The translations under genes and the position numbers were made by a program. A stretch of DNA of 64,000 nucleotides from Dehalococcoidia bacterium UBA1141 (GTDB lineage Bacteria; Chloroflexota; Dehalococcoidia; Lucifugimonadales; UBA3495), in the NCBI GenBank assembly GCA_002311385.1, contig DCAE01000109.1:323542-387541 (forward strand), read 5' to 3'. Shown in pieces: positions 1 through 7,901 of this stretch (position 1 is the stretch's first letter; each line of letters starts with the position of its first letter). Below the pieces are notes generated by a model that ran no database searches, was not told the origin of the DNA, and saw only the letters and a list, made by a program, of their open reading frames with translations.

Positions 1-78
1 GCTTTCAGCTTCTTGGTTATCAGGCTCTTGGTTGTCAGTGAATAATGGGAGTGTCTCTTGCAGATTCTCGGGGGCCAT
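1..78 (-). CDS. N-terminal fragment of an unknown protein, cut by the window edge
   Basis: Reading leftward from an ATG at 78 gives 26 codons without a stop, running off the window. The peptide starts MAPENLQETL and is rich in Asn, Gln, Glu and Asp. A purine-rich GAAGAGGTG lies just upstream of the ATG (to the right on the plus strand) at usable spacing. The product is not recognisable from so little sequence. It would be divergent from thiE. Confidence 0.45.
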   Translation of the reverse strand, partial: MAPENLQETLPLFTDNQEPDNQEAES

Positions 79-400
79 GACCGCACCTCTTCAAACCGGA
101 TTGTTTGAGCCGGATTGTTTGAAACTGGAGTCTCAGCCGGAAGACTAAGCCTGAAGACTCAGGGACAGATTGGGCCGTACGTCCCTTTGAGGATAGTGGC
201 TGCATTATACACTTGGCAATGTATCACCTACTTCCAGAAACCGAATCGGTCCGTCAGAAACCGAATCCGTTGTTCCGCAACTGCGTTGCGCCCGTGCTAG
301 AATTATCCCTGCACCCAAATCAGCTGATTCGCCCCCTGATCACGGGAGAGAATCAGCTATCTACACGGGTGGGAATCAGCTGTTTACAAGGAAAAGATTG
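79..400. repeat. Intergenic region with short direct repeats upstream of thiE
   Basis: No gene is seen here. The stretch holds three sets of short direct repeats: a 13-mer at 96-108 and 110-122, a 13-mer at 235-247 and 255-267, and an 18-mer with two mismatches (CACGGG, 4 nt, AATCAGCT) at 341-358 and 364-381. The octamer AATCAGCT also occurs at 318 inside a 12-bp palindrome (318-329). The last pair lies 20-60 nt before the thiE start and could be a regulator-binding array. I see no TPP riboswitch signature. Confidence 0.5.
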
Positions 401-1447
401 ATGAGAGATCCTGGTCGAATTTACGACGCTTATCATGCGTCGTTGACCCAGTGTTTGCTCACGGTGTCGGAGTACTGCCCCGAGTTGCCAACGAACACTC
501 CACCTCTTCACCGAATGCGGAACCTGATACAAGTATTGCTTTCCATAGAACCGGCAGAGGGCTGGCCAACCGTCGATAGCCTGACCGTTGGCCAAGCCAT
601 TGCCATGCTAAGCACCGCCCAGGAAATGTTGTCTTCATTGATAGAAGCCGGACCAGAAGCCGAAACAAAAGCCGGAACACACGCAGGAATGGAATCAAGT
701 AGCCTAGCCGGGACTTCAGGGCGAATCGACGAAGAACTGCGGCAAGCCTTGTCCGAAACGATAGCCGATTTGCATCACAGACTGGGGGTCACCCTGCGAG
801 CGAATCAAGCCCACCGGGTTCGTGGCCTCTATGTAATCATCGATCCCGTGGTTACCAACGGCCGAGACCCGCTGGAAGTTGCCAAAGCCGCCATCAACGG
901 AGGCGCAAAGATGCTGCAACTCAGAGATAAACTTCGGGACAAGGGAGAAGTCTTACCCTTGGCAACCGAACTCCAGAAGCTTTGCCTGGCCAACGACGCC
1001 GACCTCATCATCAATGACCATGCCGACCTGGCATTGGCCGTCGGTTCCGCCGGATTGCACGTGGGCCAGACTGATCTACCAGTGAACCAAGCCAGAGCAG
1101 TGCTATCTTCCCGACAGGTGATTGGCCGCTCCAACCACGAGATGGAGGAACTCACCGAGTCCCAGGAAATGGGCGCCGACCATCTTGCCTTCGGAGCCAT
1201 TTATGCCACCGGCACCAAGGGTGTGGGTAGGCCTCCCCAAGGAACGGAACGGTTGCGCCAAGCTAGGGGATTAACCAAGTTGCCCATAGTAGCAATCGGG
1301 GGCATCACCGCTGAAAATGTGGCGCCGGTGATCCAGGCTGGCGCCGATGCTATCTGCGTGGCCGCAGCCATAGGACTGGCACACGACCCTGAGGCCGCCG
1401 CCGCCGGATTGGTAGCGGCTATTCGTAACGCCGGAGGCAAAGTTTAA
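401..1447 (+). CDS. thiE: Thiamine phosphate synthase with a long N-terminal extension
   Basis: Condenses HMP-PP with the thiazole phosphate to give thiamine phosphate. The ThiE TIM barrel fills about residues 140-348, from RGLYVIIDP through the pyrophosphate-binding QLRDK, the metal-site IINDHADLA, HVGQTDLP, the FGAIYATGTKG loop and the phosphate-binding AIGGITAENV. At 348 residues it is about 140 longer than a plain ThiE. The N-terminal helical part (1-140) has no domain I recognise. I chose ATG 401 over TTG 398 because AAGGA lies about 8 nt upstream. The stop overlaps the start of the next gene (TAATG), so the two are probably translationally coupled. thiL lies at the far end of the window. 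Confidence 0.9.
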   Translation: MRDPGRIYDAYHASLTQCLLTVSEYCPELPTNTPPLHRMRNLIQVLLSIEPAEGWPTVDSLTVGQAIAMLSTAQEMLSSLIEAGPEAETKAGTHAGMESSSLAGTSGRIDEELRQALSETIADLHHRLGVTLRANQAHRVRGLYVIIDPVVTNGRDPLEVAKAAINGGAKMLQLRDKLRDKGEVLPLATELQKLCLANDADLIINDHADLALAVGSAGLHVGQTDLPVNQARAVLSSRQVIGRSNHEMEELTESQEMGADHLAFGAIYATGTKGVGRPPQGTERLRQARGLTKLPIVAIGGITAENVAPVIQAGADAICVAAAIGLAHDPEAAAAGLVAAIRNAGGKV

Positions 1448-2100
1448 TGCCTTCCAAATATGCAGAGGTTCTCTCCGAGATTGCCGCCGAAGCTATCGAG
1501 CAGTTCACGGTGCGCAACGGTTACCGGGAGCAGGCGCTGGCAATTTCCAGGGAGGTTATCCGGTTTTCCGCCAATGCCATCCGCACGGTCCACCGGGGCC
1601 AATTCGATGAAGCCCGGGGGATTATCAACCAGGCTGCAGCACGCCTGAAGGAAACCGAAGCTATTCGCAAGGATAACCCGGAGATATACTTCGCCGGATT
1701 CTTGGCCGACGCCAGAAAGGAGTTCAGCGAGGCCAATATCACCCTAGCCGTAATCTCGGGAGGCAACATTCCCCGTCACACGGACCTGGGTATCGACCCG
1801 TCATCCTTCCTTAACGGGATGGCGGAGGTCATCGGCGAGGTCCGCCGTTACATCCTGGACGCTCTGCGCAGAGACTCTTTCGAGGGATGCCAGGACATGA
1901 TGGACGTGATGGACGAGATTTACGGCATCCTGGTGACTGTGGATTTCCCCGAGGGAGTTACCGGAGGGTTGCGCCATAGCACCGACCAGATGAGGGGCGT
2001 GTTGGAGCGCACCAGAGGCGATTTGACCATGGCTCTGCGGCAAAGCAAGCTGGAGATGCAGTTGGCTCAATGGGAAGACCGGCGCCTAAATACCCTATAG
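1447..2100 (+). CDS. Translin-family protein
   Basis: A 217-residue, almost entirely helical protein. The segments IIRFSANAIR-like (residues ~35-45), a KETEAIRKDNPEIYFAGFLADARKE-type stretch (~68-95) and SFLNGMAEVIGEVRRYILDALR (~120-142) match the translin fold, whose eukaryotic members bind single-stranded nucleic acid and, with TRAX, act as an RNase. Bacterial and archaeal homologues are poorly characterised and often carry misleading names. Its start codon overlaps the thiE stop, so it is cotranscribed with thiE; why is unknown. Family call fairly sure, function not. Confidence 0.75.
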   Translation: MPSKYAEVLSEIAAEAIEQFTVRNGYREQALAISREVIRFSANAIRTVHRGQFDEARGIINQAAARLKETEAIRKDNPEIYFAGFLADARKEFSEANITLAVISGGNIPRHTDLGIDPSSFLNGMAEVIGEVRRYILDALRRDSFEGCQDMMDVMDEIYGILVTVDFPEGVTGGLRHSTDQMRGVLERTRGDLTMALRQSKLEMQLAQWEDRRLNTL

Positions 2101-2336
2101 ATTCCTCACGAATAACCCGAGTCTTAACTTGTGCCCCGTTTCCGGTCGGCGGAAACCGGCAAAAAGACGATGGTCGTTGACTTAAAAGTCCGCTCCAAAT
2201 AAAATTGCAACATCGAAAACTGTCGCTTCCCAATGAGTAAGCCGTTCAAGGGGAGCGCTAAAAAAGCCCTTCTAAATGGTCGTTGTGACCGCATCTTCCC
2301 GAATAGAAACTCTAAATAAAACAATGAGGTGACTTG

Positions 2337-3413
2337 ATGCTTTCACGTTCAAGCTCCGAAGCTACTGAAGCCGTGCTACAGACTTTCTACGACAAGCTGG
2401 AAGATTTCAGCGTCGCCCCGTTGTGGACCGTGCAAGAAGACGTCTTGGTGAACGAGCCCAAAAGCAAAGCGGTCCCTCACCTATGGCGGTGGAGCGAACT
2501 CAGACCCCAAGCGATGCGAGCGGCAGAGCTTGTCGGTACCGCCGATGCGGAACGCCGGGTGCTGATGATGCTGAATCCAGGGCTGGATGGCCGCATCGCC
2601 ACCACAAACAGCCTATTCTCCGGTCTCCAGATTGTTATGCCAGGCGAGACCGCTAGAGCCCATCGCCACACGCCGGCAGCCTTGCGCTTTATGATTGACA
2701 GCAAGGGCGGCTACACAACCGTGGACGGTGACAAAGTACCCATGCTTCCCGGTGACCTGATTCTGACGCCAAACTGGAATTGGCATGACCACGGGAATGA
2801 CACCGACAGCCCAATGATATGGCTGGACGGCCTGGATATACCGCTGGTGCGGATGCTGGAGTCGGTCTTCTTCGAACCTTATCCAGAGGACGTGCAGCCA
2901 ATCACACAAGCCACCGACTTCAGCTTCCTGAAGTACGGAGCAGGCAGTCTTACCCCTGCCTGGCAGACTTCCGATTCCACCCATTCTCCTCTGATGCACT
3001 ACCCGTGGGACAAGACCTGGGAAGCCCTCCAAGGTCTGGCTCCGGCCACGGAAGGAAGTCCCTTCGACGGCGTGGTGTTGGAGTACATCAACCCCACCAA
3101 CGGCGGCCCGGCGTTCCCAACCATGGGATGCCACGTTCAGCTCCTGAGGCCAGGTGAATCAACCAAGGCCCACAGGCACACCTCCAGTACCATCTACCAT
3201 TCTGTGGAAGGGTCGGGGCACACGATTGTGGACGGTCAAAAGCTGTCATGGGAGCCCAAAGACGTGTTTTGTGTGCCCGGCTGGACCTATCACGAGCACA
3301 TCAACGCATCTGCCACCGAGCCAGCAGTGCTGTTCAGTTTCACCGACGCTCCTGTTTTGCAATCATTGAGCCTATTGAGGGAACAAGCTCATCCCGACGG
3401 GCACCAGTCTTAA
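2337..3413 (+). CDS. Bicupin dioxygenase, gentisate 1,2-dioxygenase-like
   Basis: Two cupin barrels in one 358-residue chain. The first has HRHTPAALRF (~110) followed by GDLILTPNWNWHDHGN (~140-156). The second has KAHRHTSSTIYH (~280) and DVFCVPGWTYHEH (~312-325). Both keep the His pairs that bind non-haem Fe(II) in gentisate, 1-hydroxy-2-naphthoate and salicylate dioxygenases, which cleave hydroxylated aromatic rings. Substrate cannot be read from the sequence. ATG 2337 is preceded by GAGGTG at 2326-2331; a TTG three bases earlier is less likely. An MBL hydrolase follows after 45 nt and may be cotranscribed. Confidence 0.82.
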   Translation: MLSRSSSEATEAVLQTFYDKLEDFSVAPLWTVQEDVLVNEPKSKAVPHLWRWSELRPQAMRAAELVGTADAERRVLMMLNPGLDGRIATTNSLFSGLQIVMPGETARAHRHTPAALRFMIDSKGGYTTVDGDKVPMLPGDLILTPNWNWHDHGNDTDSPMIWLDGLDIPLVRMLESVFFEPYPEDVQPITQATDFSFLKYGAGSLTPAWQTSDSTHSPLMHYPWDKTWEALQGLAPATEGSPFDGVVLEYINPTNGGPAFPTMGCHVQLLRPGESTKAHRHTSSTIYHSVEGSGHTIVDGQKLSWEPKDVFCVPGWTYHEHINASATEPAVLFSFTDAPVLQSLSLLREQAHPDGHQS

Positions 3414-3458
3414 CCACTAATTATTAGCTGGGGTATATCCCTATAGAGGGTCGCACTA

Positions 3459-4283
3459 ATGGCGGAAATCAAAATCACGTTTTTGGGTACCGGAGCCGGA
3501 AACTGCGTCTACCGGAATCACACCGCTATCGTGCTGGAATGCTCCGACGGCACCAGGCTATTGCTGGACGGAAGCTCGGGCAACTCCCTTTTGCGGCAGG
3601 GAGCGGCGGTTGGATTTCTGCCTGAGGATTACGACCAGATCTTGGTGACCCATGACCATGCGGACCACATTGGCGGACTGCCTTTCCTGCAAGGGCAACG
3701 AACTTTAGTGAGCCCGGACGGGCCGCCGCTAAGGGTATACAGCACCGAAGAGTCTCTGGATGCGGTGCGAATTTTGTGCGAAGCGACTCGTATGCGCTCG
3801 ATTACGGTAGACAAAGAGGGCGCCAAAGACCACGAGGGTCGACCCGTATTCCAATGGCTTCCCATCATTGCAGGTCACGCCGTTGAACTGGGCCCTTCCA
3901 CCCATGCAACGTGTTTCACCGTGGACCACGTTGATGGAGCTGTTGGGTGGAGAATCGAATGTGGTGGCATCTCGGTGGTATTCTCCGGAGACACACGGTT
4001 CAGCGAAAACCTCGTGAATGCGTCCATGGGCGCGGACTTGCTAATCCACGAAGCCCTAACAACCGGCAAAGACGGCGATTCGGCTTGGAACCGGTTGCAT
4101 TCCAGTTCCGCCGAGGCTGCACGGGCCGCCGCCACGGCCGGGGTAAAGCAGTTGGTCATGACCCATATTGATTCCGGACTGCACGACAATACTCAACCTT
4201 TGATTGATGACGCTGGTAAATACTTCAACGGAACAATCAGCGTGGCCCATGACCTGTATCAGCTGAGCGTGAGCAGTAGCTAG
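3459..4283 (+). CDS. MBL-fold metallo-hydrolase
   Basis: A 274-residue beta-lactamase-fold hydrolase with the dinuclear zinc motif THDHADHIGG (~residues 63-72), a downstream metal Asp in FSGDTRFSE (~173) and a late His in MTHID (~235). The N-terminal ITFLGTGAGNCVYRNHTA resembles the RNase Z/phosphodiesterase-like branch. GSSGNSLL in the first strand region is typical of such proteins. It follows the bicupin closely, so it could act on a ring-cleavage product or ester, but that is guesswork. Confidence 0.8.
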   Translation: MAEIKITFLGTGAGNCVYRNHTAIVLECSDGTRLLLDGSSGNSLLRQGAAVGFLPEDYDQILVTHDHADHIGGLPFLQGQRTLVSPDGPPLRVYSTEESLDAVRILCEATRMRSITVDKEGAKDHEGRPVFQWLPIIAGHAVELGPSTHATCFTVDHVDGAVGWRIECGGISVVFSGDTRFSENLVNASMGADLLIHEALTTGKDGDSAWNRLHSSSAEAARAAATAGVKQLVMTHIDSGLHDNTQPLIDDAGKYFNGTISVAHDLYQLSVSSS

Positions 4284-4427
4284 AACCCGCCACCAGGCTA
4301 CCTTTCGGCATAGGGCAACTCTCTACACAGTAATTAGATTGCCAAGTGTCGAATTCTTTGGCCCAATTAAGGCCAGGGAATCGACTCCCCGATAATACGG
4401 ATAGGCAAAATTCTCGAGGTCACAAGC

Positions 4428-4682
4428 ATGCAGCAGAATTTCTCCATCAGCCAGCGAGTCCGCGTAAAAACCGCCGGCGGGTCAGGCAAGACACCCTCCG
4501 AAAGCGTGAGGGGCGCCGAAGGCAAGATAGCTGAGCAATTGATGGATGATTGGGCGGGAACGCTTTTGGCTCTAGAAGAGGGAGAGATTCGCCTTTTATA
4601 CGTCGAATTTGATGATGGGGCCACGGAAGCAATCAGCGTGGAGTGGCTAGAGTCGATAACTGAAACTTCATCGGGAATCTAA
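4428..4682 (+). CDS. Small conserved-looking protein of unknown function
   Basis: 84 residues. The N-terminal half is basic (QRVRVKTAGGSGK), the C-terminal half acidic with a beta-rich look (GEIRLLYVEFDDGATEAISVEWLESI). I do not recognise the family; the layout recalls small beta-barrel regulatory proteins. The stop codon abuts a strong hairpin terminator, which supports it being a real, separately terminated gene. Confidence 0.55.
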   Translation: MQQNFSISQRVRVKTAGGSGKTPSESVRGAEGKIAEQLMDDWAGTLLALEEGEIRLLYVEFDDGATEAISVEWLESITETSSGI

Positions 4683-4683
4683 A

Positions 4684-4713
4684 AACGGGCATCATGATAT
4701 GTCGATGCCCGTT
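4684..4713. terminator. Bidirectional intrinsic terminator between convergent genes
   Basis: A perfect 10-bp stem (AACGGGCATC / GATGCCCGTT) around a 10-nt loop, followed on the plus strand by CTTGTTTG and flanked on the other side by an A-run. It sits between the small plus-strand gene ending at 4682 and the minus-strand gene ending at 4760. Confidence 0.85.
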
Positions 4714-4759
4714 CTTGTTTGTGTCGAATGGCCCGCATTCCAGAAATACTAACGTCCGG

Positions 4760-5743
4760 CTACTCCTCGCCGGTATCCGTGGGATAACCTTGGGCGATCC
4801 ACTCTCCGGTCCCAGCCTCGGACAACACTTTAACGTTCTCCCGCCCATCACGCCGTAGGATGCTGCCAGCCATTGACGCCCGCATCCCGGCGGCACAGAC
4901 GGTAATCAGGGGAATCTCCCTCGGCAGTCCGTCTAGGTGCTCCTTTAACTCTCCCAGTTCTATATTCAAAGCACCTTTGATGTGCCCAGCGTGATATTCA
5001 TTTCGTTGGCGCACGTCCAGAATCATGGGAGGATACTCTTGGTCCGACACGTCTTTCAGCGTTTTCAGGTCAATTCCGTCGGTAGACTCTGTGGGTAAAC
5101 CAGCCGCTTTCCAAGCTTCAAAGCCCCCCGCCAAGAATCCGTTGATGCGATCGAACCCGATGCGTATGAGCTGCCGCACCATGGCATCTTGCTGAGCCGG
5201 ACCAGGCGGCAGAAGAATCAACGGCTGGCCCCAAGGCAATAACCAGCCCAACCAACTGGCGAATGTATCCCCAAATGGCACCGCAAAAGAACCGGTAATA
5301 TGCTGTTCGTTGAATTCATTGAATTGGCGGGCGTCCACCAGCGAGGCGTTATCGCTCAATTGATTGCGTGCGGATAATGGAGTCAATGAAGCTGGCTGAG
5401 GCACACCGCCCAAAACGTCGGGACCTCGGCGGTTTATGTCGGCCATATACCTGTAATAACTGGGGTAAGAACCCAGACCCGTCAGCGCAAACTTCACGAA
5501 AGAGCTTTCCTCAACCTCAGCGGCAAAGGGATTGTGCTCTCTTTCTTCTCCAATAGTCGTGTAATCCAAGTCGCTTGCTCGAGCGGCTGCCGAGCAAAAC
5601 GAGCCCCCGCCGTGGGTGGGATAGACTTTCACATCGTTGGGCAATTTGAGCAATTTGCCGTGGATGGTCTGGTGTAGCCAGCGGGCCAAGAACGGAGCGA
5701 CCCTTGCCCCCAGCAAGTCCACCCGCGCGGCACCGCCCATCAT
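4760..5743 (-). CDS. C-terminal part of an MBL-rhodanese protein (separate frame)
   Basis: 327 residues. It begins inside the MBL fold (MMGGAARVDLLG, then the late metal His in VYPTHGGGS, ~41-49) and continues with two rhodanese domains. The first (~130-220) lacks the catalytic Cys: LLPPG stands where the active loop should be. The second (~235-325) keeps it in VCAAGMRAS. Such fused proteins handle persulfide or sulfane sulfur. This frame is offset from the upstream one by one base. The ATG overlaps the upstream stop (CTGATGATG) and has a GGAG 5 nt before it, so independent coupled translation is possible. Confidence 0.75.
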   Translation of the reverse strand: MMGGAARVDLLGARVAPFLARWLHQTIHGKLLKLPNDVKVYPTHGGGSFCSAAARASDLDYTTIGEEREHNPFAAEVEESSFVKFALTGLGSYPSYYRYMADINRRGPDVLGGVPQPASLTPLSARNQLSDNASLVDARQFNEFNEQHITGSFAVPFGDTFASWLGWLLPWGQPLILLPPGPAQQDAMVRQLIRIGFDRINGFLAGGFEAWKAAGLPTESTDGIDLKTLKDVSDQEYPPMILDVRQRNEYHAGHIKGALNIELGELKEHLDGLPREIPLITVCAAGMRASMAGSILRRDGRENVKVLSEAGTGEWIAQGYPTDTGEE

Positions 5744-6150
5744 CAGGGCTCCGCCGGTAAAGATGGCGTGGGTTCGCCTTGCTCCTCGACCAGGAAGGAG
5801 ATGTGCTCAGGCGTGTGCCCAGGAGTATGGACAACCTTGATTTTGAATTCACCTAAGTCGAACTCGTCCCCATCTTGGAGACGCGCCGCAGGGAATAGCG
5901 TGCCACCGGAGGCACTGGCTCCCACCTGGCAACCCGTCTGGGCGGCCAACTCTCTAGCCCCGGATATAAAGTCGTTGTGCAGGTGGGTTTCCAGAGCATA
6001 GGCGATGCGGACGCCGTGCCGTGATGCGACAGCGGTGTATTGGTCAACGTCCCGCACCGGGTCTATGACCGCGCACCGACCGGATTGCTCGGAGCCCACA
6101 ACGTAGGAGTTGTTGGACAGACTATCTACTTTTATCGTCTCGATGAACAT
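5743..6150 (-). CDS. N-terminal part of an MBL-rhodanese (persulfide dioxygenase-like) protein, truncated by a frameshift
   Basis: 135 residues with the first metal motif THLHNDFISG (~residue 53-62) and HTPGHTPEHISF (~108-119), typical of the ETHE1-like branch that is fused to rhodanese domains. The frame stops at TGA just after GEPTP. One added base near 5760-5770 would join it to the next frame and restore the expected AIFTGGALMMGG, giving one protein of about 463 residues. ATG 6150 is preceded by GGAGGA, so the longer start at 6216 is rejected. Either a real split or disrupted gene, or a one-base sequence error. Confidence 0.75.
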   Translation of the reverse strand: MFIETIKVDSLSNNSYVVGSEQSGRCAVIDPVRDVDQYTAVASRHGVRIAYALETHLHNDFISGARELAAQTGCQVGASASGGTLFPAARLQDGDEFDLGEFKIKVVHTPGHTPEHISFLVEEQGEPTPSLPAEP

Positions 6151-6303
6151 CGAATTTCCTCCAAATTTATAGATATAAAATGGCGGCAATCGTTGATATC
6201 GAACTCCGATTAACACACTACTAATACTGAGCCGATAACACTCAGCCTGGGTATTGCCCGCTTCTTACCGGGTCGCACATTCTTAGTTCAAGTATGGTTC
6301 AAT

Positions 6304-7569
6304 CTAGGCCGCCCGGGACCCCCGAACCGTCATCGTCGCCACGACACCCGATGCCACCGTCACACCGGCGACGATTTGAATCGCCACTCCGAAGCCAAAC
6401 AAATCGGCGAAGGCACCCGCCATTAAGGCACCAACTATGAATCCGGAATCCCGCCAGAAGCGGTAGACGCCCAGAGCTGTGGACCGGTCAATGGCAGGAA
6501 CTGCGTCACCAATGGCGGCCAAAAGCGTCGGATACACCAGAGCCGTGCCGAATCCCAGTAGAGACATGGAAACAATCCACACCGGGAAAGAATCGAATGC
6601 CCCGGTCAATGATATCGCTACGCCTTGCAACACCATTCCGGCAACGATTAACTGCTTCCGCCCCAACAGATCGCTGGCCCAGCCAGTGGCCGACTGAAGA
6701 CAGCCCCAGACCAAGGGATAAACCGCTACCAGCGTTGCTATCCTGTTCAGTTCCAGACCCTGGCTGGCAAAGTACAAAGGGAACACTCCCCAAGCGACAC
6801 CGTCGTTTAGGTTCTTAACCAGACCTGCTTGGGTAATGCCGAAGAGATAGGATTTGCGCCAAGTGACATCGGCGAAACTCCGCCTAAAAGATGAGGGTTC
6901 AAGGGATGCTGTCGCGCTGATGGTGTGTTCCAGCGCCAAATGAGGGGCTGTGTCCCTAACCAGCAACACACTGATGGCCAGTGCTATGGCAGCAATGCCG
7001 ATTCCCAGGTAGAAAGGCTCGGGCCTGAGACCATAATTCTCGGCGACGATGCCGGTGATGAATGCCATGGCCGCCAGAGAGGTATAGCCAGCAGCTTCGT
7101 TAAAACCCAAAGCCAGTCCGCGCCACCTTGTGCCCACCAAGTCCATCTTCATGTTGACCGTCATGGACCAAGCGAGTCCTTGGTTTATGCCCAAAAGCAC
7201 GTTGGCCGCTATGACCCATCCCCAAGATGGAGCCCAAATCAACATAAAAGGCACTGGGATGGCAAACAACCAGCCGGTTATCAGGATTCGTCGGCGGGTG
7301 ACCTTCCGGGCAAGACTACCGGCAACCAGATTGGTCACGGCCTTGGCCAGACCGAAGGTGGCGATAAACGAGACTATGGCCGTCTTTGAAGTGACGCCAA
7401 ACTCCGCCTCGGCCAAGCCGGGAAGGATAGAGCGCTCCATGCCAATCATGCCGCCCACAAAGAGATTTACCGTCACCAACAGGGCGAATTGGCGCTAGTT
7501 ATCTCCCAACCCCAGGGAAATGTCCGTGGGAGCGGCTGCTAATCCAGGGAATAATTTACCGATTTGCAT
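6304..7569 (-). pseudogene. MFS transporter interrupted by an early in-frame TAG
   Basis: The uninterrupted part (from GTG 7479 to 6304, 391 residues) is a 12-helix major facilitator with GGMIGMERSILPGLAE in the first helix, the loop-2 motif GSLARKVTRRR, and a central cytoplasmic loop. Upstream in the same frame, 24 more codons run from ATG 7569 (MQIGKLFPGL...GLGDN), then TAG at 7495-7497, then RQFALLVTVNLFV. Homologues commonly read NWRQFA at this point, so TAG probably replaces TGG. Alternatives are use of the GTG as a late start, amber readthrough, or a sequence error. Substrate unknown. AGGA lies ~10 nt before ATG 7569. Confidence 0.7.
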
Positions 7570-7901
7570 CTAACGATTCCTATAGAGTGCGGGTACTAAA
7601 TGCGAAAAGTGTTACCGGCGAACCGGTCGCCGACATTATCCCACGAGACGCTCTTTAACATCACCTACATAACTGGGAAGAGCCTTTTGAAAATTAGTCG
7701 GGTTTCCCACCTGCAACACATTGGGCTTGCCAATCACAGAAATACTCAGCATTACCTACTGTCTTTTCGGCCTAGCGCCTGACCAAAACGATACGTATAG
7801 TAGTGCCCGAAGCGCCACCTGACCTGTGGCCTCGCTTCCACTAAAGCGAACAATTCGCAGCCAATTTTGACCTCTAAATCTATCGCTAAGGAGTCGCATC
7901 C
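7570..7901. other. Divergent intergenic region between the MFS gene and comM
   Basis: No convincing gene. A plus-strand open frame of 60 codons at 7600-7782 has no ribosome binding site or recognisable similarity and is probably chance. A TATAGT at 7796-7801 could be a -10 for comM but lacks a good -35. AAGGAG sits before the comM ATG. Confidence 0.4.

Noticed and set aside
79..400. TPP riboswitch before thiE
   Set aside because: Neither the CTGAGA nor the ACCTGATC conserved blocks are present.
2138..2156. Terminator after the translin gene
   Set aside because: A 7-bp stem GTTTCCG/CGGAAAC exists but no T-run follows on the coding strand.
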